Positions 48,401-59,760 of a DNA stretch of 64,000 nucleotides are shown here, in pieces. Every line of letters starts with the position of its first letter. Within the stretch, counting starts at the first letter, position 1. A program made the position numbers and the translations under genes. The notes under the pieces are model-generated. The model was not told where the DNA came from, did not search any database, and saw only the letters and a program-made list of their open reading frames with translations. This stretch comes from Schistocerca nitens (taxonomy: Eukaryota > Arthropoda > Insecta > Orthoptera > Acrididae), in the NCBI RefSeq assembly GCF_023898315.1, contig NC_064622.1:355427234-355491233 (forward strand), in the 5' to 3' direction.

Positions 48401-51400
48401 GGGCTGGGGATGACACTGCAGCCAGTTGGTACCGTTGGGCTTCCAAGGCCTAATTGGCGGAGTTTAGTTTCATACTGTATCTGCTTAGTAATGTTTTTTG
48501 ATGTATCATGTGTTGCACCATTTTTCTTTTAATTGTTCATTAATGATGGTTTTGTTCATGTAGCAAACGTAATTTTTACTGGGTTATAGGGGCCTAAATT
48601 AATCGTCCACGTACAAAAAGACCACTGCCAAATAAAGAATTTGGATACCAGAGATTAATTCTGACATTAATTAGTTTTGGAGCATTGGATATGTTTGATA
48701 TACATAACAAATTTGTTATTTTTTTCTGTTGATTCAGTGGATATGCTGTTGTACATTAGTAGAAAAGTGCTTGAAAATGCCCTCCCTTGGCAGGGCCACT
48801 CCCTGCTCATTTTTGTCCTAGGAGGCAGGGTGCTATGAAGCATCTCTATATAAGTCGCTTCATTGACTTTCAGGGTTGATACACTTTTACATTTCTGAAC
48901 AGTATCCCTTATGTGTCAGTGCTCCTACAAATTCAAACTGAGAGAAAGATGATCAACTGAGTCATATATTTGGCAGCCATAGTGATATTTCAATTCTAAA
49001 TTACCATATCTAAATTGTATTTCATATCTAATAATTTTCCATATTAGCTAGATACATATTAAGAGTTTAATTTGATACAGAAAAGCATTCATCACATATT
49101 TGCATTATCACCCTATCTTTTCCTTGTTCCTTCCCTCTGGTTGTCTGCCTGGGAGCGTGTTTGTGTCTGCTGGAGTTTCTACGAGTTGATTCACGAAAAT
49201 ATGAAAATATTTTAATATGTTATTCTACAAGTAAAACTAAAGAAAAATTCATATAAACATATGTGCACAAATGTTTAGTTATGGAGTTACGTCTAATAAA
49301 AGATTTTACCTAAAATTGAGCAACTTCACTAATGTGAAACCATCACAAAATGGTATGAGGTTTAAGTAAAGAACGATTTCGATTTATTTTGTTGTCATTG
49401 ATCTGGTGAATGTAATAAAACATGTCCCAGACGTGTATCTGCAGTATTTCCATAATATTAAGAGAAGCAAAGACGTAATTTCGTAAAATTTTTAATTTAT
49501 TAACTACTTGGCCCAATTCGACAATTTCACAGTCTTCAGCAGAAGTTGTAGGGAACTTAATTTTGGAAAAATGATAGTAATGACATTAACTGAAACTGTA
49601 TGAATGTGTCAGATAATATGCTCTTATTAACACCATAATACACATGAATTCATGTTCAATGTCTCTGAACTTGGGATGAGTTACAACTCTTCTGAGTCAG
49701 AGAGTCAGAGGGACACTGGCAAGCGATGATCCATCGCTTTGTTAAGTTGGCACAGATAGAATATGTATATTGTCTGTGTACTGGCTTCCAGCCCATGGTA
49801 AGGCTCTGAGTGAATAGTGAGCAGCCTGACTGTGCTCGGGGTCATCAAAGAGGTAACATCTAGTTTTAATCCTTAGTGTTGTAACTTTGTGAATGTGGAA
49901 CTTTCAGCTCAACTGAGCCTTCACTCATTTATTAGTTGGTTACAGCTATTATAGAATAATCCTTGACACCTTGCGTAGGCAGGAACTGAGAATGATTTCG
50001 TGATTTTTGGAATTTTTAGCAGTGTTTTCTTTGTGCTCTGTAATTTGTGATTGTGGGGTATGAAGCCCTGTGCTCTGAGATGAGTGTGACTAGATTCCTA
50101 AATAAATGATGTAACCTATTACAAACAGTGTATACGTTTTTAACATTTAGTAGTCATATTTTACTAAAAAGAGTGCCACCGTGTTTCTGTGGAGATTTGA
50201 GTGAGTTTTCTTGGTGCATGGGTGGTAGCCACTGCCATGTGTTTTGCTCGGGAGATTAGGCTTTTTCATTTTTTACTAGCAATTTAACCAGTTTCATTTC
50301 CTAGGTAAATTCTAGAGTTTTATTGTTTGATTTCAAGATCCTTATTGTCTTCAATTTTAGTTATATTTTATCGATTTTTCTTTGTAGTGGGTAGCGACAT
50401 GTTATTTATGATTTTGGTGGTTGCTACTTTTTGGAAGAATTACTAACAAGACGTAGTTCCCATTCATAGTCTCTCTCTAATGCAATTTGAATCTTGTTTT
50501 CCTCATTAAATTATTGAACGATGTCCTTCTTCATGATGAATTATTAGTCTGTACATTTGCATGTGTAATCCATCTTATCCAAGGAACTTCCAATTTCAAA
50601 TGATCATGTTAGTCATGTATGCAAATGAGAGTGATGTACCAACAATGTTTAGTACCAACACTCCACGATAGGTTAAAGTTTTTCTGTTAAATATGAGTTT
50701 GTTCATATGCTTTCTTATTAAAGATTTAATCACGAAATTATAAAGTATAGAAAAAGCCATTCCTTATATTCAATAACTCACCTACTATTTATACAGTTCC
50801 ACATCAAGTCTCTTCCAGGACAGCTTAGATGTCAACCGTGTGATTTTTTGGTATATTTAAGAGCTTTTCCCAGGTTGATTCCCCAACAGAATTAATCAAG
50901 AATTATCAAGTGGATCAAAATATCACTAATTTTTACTGAATTGAGGCCTATCCACTAATTGTTCTTTTTTTTTGTAAATATTCAGGGTACTTAATTGATA
51001 AGTCAGTTCAGGTGGTGACCTGAGATATCTTCTGTAGTAATATCCCTATTTCAATTCATGTAACAATTTACCAGGCTTATGTAACAAAATAATTTTCCAT
51101 CAGCCACATTAACTGCATAATTAAAGATGTATGATACAGTGGGAGTGGCGACACTGTGGCGATTATAAATATAAGCGAAGGAAATGGTTTTATGCATGTT
51201 ATGAATGAAAGAAAATAAGCAAAAAAAAAAGACATATAGTATACACAGCACACAATATTTTGAGTACAAAACATATACTGTCATGCAAGTAGAAAAGCAG
51301 GGCATAAAGTCTATGTGAGAACCTTGAGTCCAGTTTTAAGATATGAGTGTTACAAATACTTAACAATGATAGAGCTTATACATGAACACAACGGAAGAAA

Positions 51401-52640
51401 TGACCAGAGTGTTCCATTATCTATTTGATGACACAGCCACTGAAAGCGCCGGTAGTCGGCGATAGTGGGCAAAACAGGATTTTGTTTCTGATGTATTGCC
51501 TAGGTTGTAAAGCAGTTTAAGATGCCTTCTGTACTTCTTAATGTGCTGGCTTGTCTCTGCTAAAGGTCATTGCTGGCTTTAATCTGTGTCTAGAAAACTT
51601 AGACGTGCGTCTGTTTGGGCTGATGTCAAAGGTATTCTTACTTCTGTTTAAAACTTTCTGAGAGCATGAATAGGGGGACTGCAATGGTGGCCGCACTGAG
51701 TCGTCCTTTAACATGAAAAACATGTAGCTTTTGAGATCTGTGTGTATGAACGCCCGTGGAGAGGCATGTGAGTGAGGAGGAGGTATATGAACGTGAGAGA
51801 ATGCTTTTTAATCTTGTGTAACAGTTCTGGCAATGCCAGAATTTCAGGTACATCAGTTTCTAACATTCTACGTGGTGTCTGTTTGTTCTAAGTCGTGTCT
51901 CCCTACCACTTTCACGCAATGACACTCTGAGCATGTTTTTTAGGGAATAGACTAGTTTGAACCTGGGACCTGTTGTTGGTAAGGAGACGCCAGACCGCAC
52001 ATGACATGTAGAGTTCAGAAGAGTTCAGTGAGACTAGCGATGATATAATCAAATACTTAATGATTTCAGCATCAGCTCCACTGTACTCCCTGTAAAAGAA
52101 TCTTAATACTAACTAAATTTAGTGGAAGGGGTTTAAGGCTTTCATATTTTTAGTTAGCTCGTAAAATAACGTCGAAATAGCAGTTAAGTTTACCGTTGGA
52201 ATTTTTATTCTGCTCCCAAAACATTGTTTATAAATTGTACTATTGATAAAAGGAAATATTTTAATACAGGATGATAAAAACCAACTGCATTCATCAAAAA
52301 TGTGTATGAATATTCCCTTAATGGGTTTCCAAGTGCTATAATGGATCGGAGGATGACCTATGCGATATCACATCTATAATTTTGGTTTAAATTAAGTTTC
52401 ATAAAAGAGAAAACTATCAAAAATGGTCTACAGTGACCCTCAATTATCTTTAATTACTTACTTAACTTGTCAGAAATTACAGTGGCTGATGTGGATTCTC
52501 AATAATTATATAACAGAAAAATCATCGCATTTCAGATTTTAACTTCAATTAGCAAATGTGAATAGCACGAAGTTTAATTGACAATCGACACTAGTATTAC
52601 GTAAAAAGGGGGTTAACAGATTAGACTTCTGCAGTTCTGA
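48401..52640. other. No gene recognised, about 4.2 kb
   Basis: AT-rich sequence with no convincing coding or familiar repeats. Some of it may be the remaining end of the LTR-element fossil. Small minus-strand frames at 51051-51853 look like chance. Confidence 0.4.
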
Positions 52641-53290
52641 GTGAAGCCTTATGCGCTCTTATGCGGCATTGCGTGCGTTCATTACCTTGTCGGTGGTTAG
52701 GCAGCGTTAGGGGCGGCAGGCAGCTCAGCTCCACACACCTCGCCGTCTCGGTAGCAACTCTCTCGAACTTATACTTACTACTGTTTACCGAAGCTGATTT
52801 AAGAAAACGGAATCTGGCTGTGTTTTCAACTGACCAATCAGCATCTCAATGTTAACCTTAAGCTCCGCCTACAGAAATTCTGTCTACCCAATGAGAAACG
52901 CTATACTTTTTGTGGTGGGGCAATGTTTTTAATGTTTACTACGCAACAGAGGCGCGTATAGTCTCACGCTGAAACTTGCAGCTGGTGTGGCTTTTTAGTG
53001 TTATCGTAAGATCTATACTGTTCTTTTGGAGGGCTCTATCTTTTAACATGGGCTGGGGGATGGACCTCCCGGCGTTCGGCCGGCGATGTGGGTGTCCCAT
53101 TATACCGCTCTTATCATAGGGCCTTCTAGCCTACACGGCTCTGCTCTCGGCTTCTGTTCTCGCTTCTCCCCTCAGAACTGCGTCTGTTTCACGGTGGAAA
53201 GGTATGACATGCATTTAGACGTTGTTCTGTTAGTTTGTGGTATTCCATTTGCTCACTCGTTGATCATATTACTTTCGTTAATTTAATGTC
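52641..53290. other. GC-richer block, possibly a long terminal repeat
   Basis: The composition changes sharply from its AT-rich neighbour. The block adjoins the integrase side of the gypsy fossil, where a terminal repeat would be expected. No matching second copy was seen beyond 57100, so this is a guess. Confidence 0.25.
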
Positions 53291-54537
53291 AGGATTTATT
53301 CGGAACTATGTGACATATTGCCGGATTTGCTATCATGTCAGGGTTTTCATGGAAGGTGTTGGATTTGCCTGACACCTTACAAGTCGGCGCCATGAATTAC
53401 GCAGGTAAAATCGATTGCTGCCCTTATAAGAATAGCACATTTCTGCCAATGTTGGCTGAAGCGAAATGTACCTCTAGCAATACCCATGGAAGGGCCTCCT
53501 GCCATTCTCCTCTGTGGCTCACGAGTGTCGCTTTTAAAGTGCCATCACTCTACCAAGCCAAGACTTTGATGTTGGTAGATTGTGGTTCGAATTGGTTTGA
53601 CACTGCACATGTTGCAAAGGATGACAGAGTGTGTAGTTTCGAATTGTCTGCCCTACTCTGCTGTTACGGCTACAGGGCAGCCAAAACGAGAAATGCACTA
53701 CTCTGTGAAGGCTTTCGTCGTCGATTCTGCCGTAATACTTGCTAGTGATGTTGTCTCCACCCATCGTGACACCTGTCAATTGCCGTAAGAATGTAATGGA
53801 AGCCACCAGATTCTGGTAGCGGTTCCATGAGGTCCAAATGACCTGTTGCAGCCTATTAGTCAGGATATCTAACTTGCTCAATGATGCGCTCACGTGTCTC
53901 TCCACCTTACTGCTCTGACAATCTATACAGGCTTAAGCTCACTCTCGGCAGTCAGGCTTCACACTGGGCTATACAAAGCGTTCAGAAGTCCATATACCAG
54001 GCTGTGCAAGGTCATGCAAATGTTTGAATGTAGTCAGTCTTCGCAGCTTGTGAATAAAAGGTCGCGTGCGGCCCTGGGATGTGTCACGCCACTATTTACA
54101 ATTCATAGCAGGTATTTGGAAACAAACTTAACACTAATTATATCATCTGATAACAATTGTCATAGTTCATCATCATTGTCCTTCCGCGATTTGCACCATT
54201 TCAGTGGGGTTTTATACTTGTTTAATCCTTGACAGGAAGTCCACAACTAAATCTTCAACCTCCTTAATATATTTCAAAGTTGTTAAAAGCTGTCCAGTAA
54301 AATCTAGATATCTGAAATGGTGGGGAGGACAGTCTGCTTGGGTTTATAATTACCTCCACCAGTGGGTGGTAACCCATACAGTGAATTCCCGCCTCTCTAT
54401 GTTTGGTTTGAGATACTGAATTGATTCACACACAGCTAACAACTCTCGATCAAAGGTCGACCATTTTTGCTGGGAAGCTTACTACTTAATGGAAAAAAAT
54501 CTAAGGGGTGACATTGTCCCTGTATGATCTGGGTAGA

Positions 54538-55742
54538 AGCTGACCTCGGGAAAGATCAGTGTGGATTCCGTAGAAATATTGGAACACGTGAGGTAATGCT
54601 GACCCTATGACTTGCCTTAGAAAATAGATTAAGGAAAGACAAACCTACGTTTCTAGCATTTGTAGAATTAGAGAAATCTTTGGAAATGTTGACTGGAATA
54701 CTCTCTTTCAAATTCTGAGGGTGGTAGGGCCAAATAACAGAGAGCGAAAGGCTATTTACAATTTGTACAGAAACCAGGTGGCAGTTATAAGAGTCGAGGG
54801 GTATGAAAGGGAAGCAGTGGTTGGGAAAGGAGTGAGACAGGGTTGTAGCCTGTCCCCGATGTTATTCAATCTGTATATTGAGCAAGCAGTAAAGGAAACA
54901 AAAGAAAAATTCGGAGTAGGTATTAAAATCCATGAAGAAGAAATAAAAACTTTGAGGTTCGCCGATGACATTGTAATTGTGTCAGAGACAGCAAAGGACT
55001 TGGAAGAGCAGTTGAATGGAATGGACAGTGTCTTGAAAGAAGGATATAAGATGAACATCAACAAAAGCAAAACGAGGATAATGAAATGTAGTCGAATTAA
55101 ATCGGGTGATGCTGAGGGAAGTAGATTAGGAAATGAGATACTTAAAGTTGTAAAGGAGTTTTGCTATTTGGGGAGCAAAATAACTGATGATGGTCGAAGT
55201 AGAGAGGATATAAAATGTAGACTGGCAATGGCAAGGAAAGCGTTTCTGAAGAAGAGAAATTTGTTAACATCGAGTATAGATTTAAGCATCAGGAAGTCGT
55301 TTCTGAAAGTATTTGTATGGAGTGTAGCCATGTATGGAAGTGAAACATGGACGATAAATAGTTCAGACAAGAAGAGAATAGAAGCTTTCGAAATGTGGTG
55401 CTACAGAAGAGTGCTGAAGATTAAATGGGTAGATCACATAACTAATGAGGAGGTATTGAATAGAATTGGAGAAAAGAGAAATTTGTGGCACAACTTGACT
55501 AGAAAAAAGGACTGGTTGGTAGGGGATATTCTGAGGCATCAAGGGATCACCAATTTAGTATTGGAGGACAGCGTGGAGGGTAAAAATCGTAGAGGGAGAC
55601 CAAGAGATGAATACACTAACCAGATCAGAAGGATGTAGGTTGCAGTAGGTACTGGGAGATGAAGAAGCTTGCACAGGATAGAGTAGCATGGAGAGCTGCA
55701 TCAAACCAGTCTCAGGACTGAAGACCAGAACAACAACAACAA
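54538..55742 (+). mobile_element. Endonuclease-RT LINE, 5'-truncated, inserted in the gypsy fossil
   Basis: The copy begins inside the RT (DQCGFRR near 54563) and ends after the C-terminal domain with a (CAA)n tail at about 55728-55742. Related pieces occur at 18778-19440 and 62226-62800 in reverse orientation. A short ATCTG on both sides may be the target duplication. Confidence 0.88.
54721..55638 (+). CDS. LINE reverse transcriptase, C-terminal 305 codons open
   Basis: RT motifs are intact: GVRQGCSLSPMLFNLYIEQA near 54835, and the catalytic RFADDIVIV near 54958. The thumb region follows (FCYLGSKI). The C-terminal domain contains WSVAMYGSETWTIN, WCYRRVLKIKWVDHIT, HILRH-like GDILRHQG and NRRGRPRDEY. 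The reading is broken upstream of 54721 by stops, so the full protein is not encoded. A clade such as RTE or a relative is likely but not settled. Confidence 0.85.
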   Translation: MVGPNNRERKAIYNLYRNQVAVIRVEGYEREAVVGKGVRQGCSLSPMLFNLYIEQAVKETKEKFGVGIKIHEEEIKTLRFADDIVIVSETAKDLEEQLNGMDSVLKEGYKMNINKSKTRIMKCSRIKSGDAEGSRLGNEILKVVKEFCYLGSKITDDGRSREDIKCRLAMARKAFLKKRNLLTSSIDLSIRKSFLKVFVWSVAMYGSETWTINSSDKKRIEAFEMWCYRRVLKIKWVDHITNEEVLNRIGEKRNLWHNLTRKKDWLVGDILRHQGITNLVLEDSVEGKNRRGRPRDEYTNQIRRM

Positions 55743-57740
55743 TCTGACGCAGATCTTCACCTACCACCTTGTCACTTGTATCAGTTTTGAGTGTCTTTGA
55801 AGCGTCCACTAAGTGTAACAGCACCTTCAAGGCTGCATTTAATGTCTGTAAATGCCTGTTACATTTCCTCCGTCCATTTAAAACCCTCTTTTTTTCTGTG
55901 ACCTTACCAGCCAATGTATCTGTTAGCAGCACCTGTACCTGCGTAGCTGGGGGTAATTGTTTTCTGTAAAAATTTGTTATACACAGGAAATTCGTGGGAC
56001 GTGATATTTTATGGATAATTTCTATCCTCTCTGTAGTTGGTCTGATTCCCTAACGAAGTGGACTAAAAATGTTGCCTGCTGCTTATGTAAATTAAATTTT
56101 CTTTATTGACTAGAATACCATGTTAGTCTAGAGTAAAAGTACATGTTCTTCTGCCAATTTGCACAAAAACAGAATGTCATCTACGTAACAGAAACAGGAT
56201 GGCATGCCTCTGAACATCGAATCAATGAAATGCTGCCATATTTGGGCAGTATTTGTAAGTCCATATGTCATTCAAACAAATTCAAACTACCTGAATAGCG
56301 TAATGATTTCTGTCTTATCTATGTTGGGTAGGAACATAGGAATCTAGTGACATGTTTTTGTACTATCTATTAGACTACTTTTTTTTTGCACCTGCTAGGG
56401 CGAGGGAGAAATCAAGCAGATTCGGTATCGGGTACCTATCTGGTACCGTGCAGGAAATGAGTGCAAAGTAATTCGCGCAAAGCCTGAGCGATTCATCCTT
56501 CTTTGAGATTAAATGGATTGTGGAAGACCATGCACTAGAGGAAGGGCTCATAATTCTTAAATTTAACAGATCTTCCACAATTTTCTTAGCCTTTCAAAGT
56601 CTGTCCACCGCCAGTCAGTGCACTCTTGCGAAAACTGGGTGCCCGTCCACTGTCTGACTGTGACACTTTGTGTTGTGTAAAACTGTGCTCCAGCCCCTTT
56701 TAGTTTGTCCTAGCCTTGAATGTTCTGTGGGTGCATCACTTCTGCCACCTCCGTTTCTAGTAGCTTCTGTCTTGGTCTTTGATGTGACAGAGAATCCCAC
56801 TGGCCCTGCTGAAATGTCTGCTGCTGTGGTAGTAGAGTATGTTGCCATTTGTGGCTATGTGATTGCGGTGCCAGCAGCAACGGCTGTGACGCTGCTACAT
56901 GATATGGAGCTCACCCCCACCAGGAAAAATTGCGATGTGTTCGTAGGAGTCATTGGAACTGTTGCCTCTCACACTGCTGAGATGATGATTGATGTTTCTG
57001 TTGCGGTTGATGGAAAAGTTGTTGCTGGATACCTCACCCTTCATTTTGTGTTTGTTGGTGGGTAAGTTGCTGATGATTGGTGTGATGATCCTGATGTCAG
57101 GCTCCAGCTCTCGGCTGTGATACAAATGCGTCTACAGAGTGACAAGTTAGGTGTTTATCCTTTCCTGTGTTTTCCACGTAGTATATTTATTAAATTTCGT
57201 GCACATTTCTCTATTTAAGAGGGTTAATCTCGCGTGTTTGTAAGTGTAAATTCATTCCGTCTTCAGCGCAGTTGTTGCTCACCAAACAGCTAGTTAGCTC
57301 TTTAATGCATCAGCATCCATTGGTGACATGTCAGGAACGTATCAAATCGCGTATCTAGGACTGTCTGTTTTTATAGTTCACTTCTTCAGTTAATGTTGCT
57401 AGGATAGATAAGATGTTTGCCTGTTGTGTGCAGTTGCAGGAGGAGCTGTCCGCAGTTTGCGCACAGCTGAATGTGCTGTTGGTTATGATGAGTTACCTTC
57501 AGATTGATGGTTAAGGGTGTAGCGGTTGTGGAGAATCTGGCGCATTGCATGGGACACCTCAGGTGTCACTTGTTTTGCCCCCAGATTTTGCTTCTAAGGC
57601 GCCGTTTAGTGCGCCTGATGTGATCGATCTTCCCTCGCAGCAGGATAAGTGGCGGGTGGTAACGTGTTCGCATTGCTCGAGGTGGAGGACCAATGTGGGG
57701 ACTGGCTGCCTGGCCTCGCACATTCATCCTGCGATGGGAC

Positions 57741-57930
57741 AAAAAAATTGAGCACTATGTGACTTAACTTCTGAGGTCATCAGTCGCCTAGAACTTGGAA
57801 CTAATTAAACCTAACTAACCTAAGGACATCACACACATCCATGCCTGAGGCAGGATTCGAACCTGTGACCGTAGCGGTCGCTCGGTTCCAGACTGTAGCG
57901 CCGAGAACCGCTCGGCCACTCTGGCCGGCG
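57741..57930 (-). mobile_element. tRNA-derived SINE inserted in the CR1-like LINE
   Basis: On the minus strand, CCGGCCAGAGTGGCCGAGCG opens a head like tRNA-Leu/Ser with a long variable region, and the B box is GGTTCGAATCC. The body ends GTCACATAGTGCTC. GATGGGAC (57733-57740) and GAGGGGAC (57932-57939) are a likely target duplication with one change. Confidence 0.85.
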
Positions 57931-57984
57931 TGAGGGGACAGGTGGCCGCTTCTTCAACAGGGTCCGAGAAGGCATACAGATAGA

Positions 57985-58776
57985 GGGATTTACTGGTTAT
58001 TGGGAGCTCCAATGTTAGGCCCATTACGGAGGCCCTCATCCCAAATAGCATTCAGGGCTAGTAAGAAAGTCAATGTGCACTCCATATGCCTGTCAGAGGG
58101 TCTCATCTGAGATGTGGAGGCGGCCTTGCCTGTGGCTATTCAGTGTTCAGGGTGCAGTCGTCTGCAAACTGTGGCTCACATCAGCGCTAATGACACCTGT
58201 TGCATGAGTTCTGAGGTGATCCTCAGTTTGTACAGGCGGCTGGCAGAGGTAGTGAAGACTGCTGGCCTCGTGCGTGGGGCCCAAGCACAGCTTGCAGTTT
58301 GCAGCATCGTTTCCAGAGTTGATTGGGGTCCTTTGGTTTGGAGACGAGTGGAGGGCCTCAACGAAAGGCTTCGTCGACTCGGTAATGGTCTTGGCTGCAG
58401 ATTTCTAGACCTGCGTTATCGTGCATGGATTTGTAGGACTCCCCTTGATAGGTCAGGAATGAACTACACAAAGGAAGCAGCTACTCAGGTAGCAGAGTAC
58501 TTGCGGAGTGCATATGAGAATTCTTTTGGGCTAGACAGTTGTCTGAGTTGCTCTGATGGACACTCGCCAGTCGATACACAGCAAGGGAAGTTAAACGGCA
58601 TTCAGAATAAAGACATTTCGACTATCACAATTTTATCAGTAAGCTGTCGAGGTATTCGTAATAAAGTTCCCGAATTTACTGTCCTCCAGGAAAGTTCTAG
58701 TGCTCATTTTATTCTTGGGACCGAGAACTGGCTGAAACCCGATGTGGAAAGCTCTGAGATATTTAGCGAGTCATGA
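57985..58776 (+). pseudogene. SGNH-like domain joined to endonuclease start
   Basis: DLLVIGSSNVRPI near 57988 corresponds to SGNH block I (usually GDS). HISANDT near 58180 is block III with the Asn. DRSGMNYTKEAATQVAEYL near 58450 is block V, where the expected His (V-H-Y) reads Asn. After QNKDISTITILSVSCRGI the endonuclease opens (residues about 170 onward of the 220-codon open frame 58114-58776). The family of LINEs with an esterase-like domain next to the endonuclease is known for CR1-type elements; function in the element is unsettled. Confidence 0.75.
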
Positions 58777-59760
58777 AACGTATATCGGAAACACAGATTA
58801 GAGGCGTTCGTGAAAAGATCTGTGCCGAAGCAGACAACAACTACGACAGTCACACCTTAGCGAAAGATTTGGCAGAGAACCCGAGAAAATTTTGATCGTA
58901 TATGAAATCGCTAAGCGGGTCTAAGGGTTCCATTCAGTCCCTTGTTGACCAGTGTAGTGTGGCAGTTGAAGACAGCTAAACGAAAGCCGAAATTTTAAAT
59001 TTCACTTTCAAGAAATTGTTCACTCAGGAAAACCATACAAACATACTGTCATTTGACGATCGGACAGAATCTCGTATGGACGACATAGAAATAAGCGTAC
59101 CTGGCATAGAGAAACAATCTAAATATATGAAAACACATATATCACTGGGTCCGGATGAAATCCCAGTTCAATTATACAGAGAGTACTCTATGGCATTGGC
59201 CCCTTACCTAGCTTGCATTTATCGTGAATCTCTCACCAACACGAAGTCCCAAGTGACTGAAAAAAAAAAACCGCAGGTGACTCTAGTATATAAGAAAGTT
59301 ACGGAAAGGACCCACAAAATTATAGACCAATATCCCTAAATTCTGTTTGCTGAAGAATCCTTTAACATATACTCATTTCGAACATAATAAACCTTCTGGA
59401 GACTGAGAAACTTATGTCCACGAGCCAGCATGGTTTCAGAAAGCATCGCTCGTGCGAAACTCAGCTTGCCCTTTTCTCACTTGATTTACTGAGAACCATG
59501 GACGAAGGGCAACAAGCAGATTCCATGTTTCTGGATTTTCAGAAAGCATTTGACATGGTGCCCCATTGGAGGCTGTTAACGGAGGTACGATCATATGGAA
59601 TAAGATTACAGATATGTGAGTCGCTCAAAGACTTCTGAAATAATAGAACCCAGTATGTTGTCCTCAATGGCGAGTGTTCATCATAGGCAAGGGTATCGTC
59701 AGGAGTGTCCCAGAGAAGTGTGATAGGACCGTCTCATGTCTGCTGAATTGCATAGATAAT

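Larger units (their letters stand above)
53340..57100 (-). mobile_element. Ty3/gypsy retrotransposon fossil, split by a LINE
   Basis: Minus-strand parts in order from the high end: a possible gag region above 56700, a reverse-transcriptase start near 56370-56700 (VPDRYPIPNLLDF), RT continuation toward 55740, an RNase H stretch near 54220-54480 (FRYLDFTGQLLTTLKYI), and integrase-like sequence near 53500-53940. A plus-strand LINE occupies 54538-55742. The coding is broken many times. It is old, since a LINE has landed in it and itself decayed slightly. Confidence 0.75.
57413..59760 (+). mobile_element. CR1-like LINE with SGNH-hydrolase-like domain
   Basis: From 57413 (MFACCVQLQEELSAVCAQL, coiled-coil-like) comes an ORF1-like region, then an SGNH-like domain 57985-58540, the beginning of the endonuclease at 58620-58776, a gap, and RT pieces from 58860 (LAENPRKF) to about 59640 (FLDFQKAFDMVPHWRL near 59527). 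A SINE sits at 57741-57930. Stops and shifts are present and most of the endonuclease is deleted. Confidence 0.85.

Noticed and set aside
48401-52640. Hidden multi-gene system in the 4 kb gap
   Set aside because: No long frames, no paired small frames and no regular repeats were seen; AT-rich intergenic DNA is the simplest reading.
56670-57065. 131-codon plus-strand frame
   Set aside because: It is the opposite strand of the gypsy fossil's 5' region; alanine/valine-rich and without a known motif.
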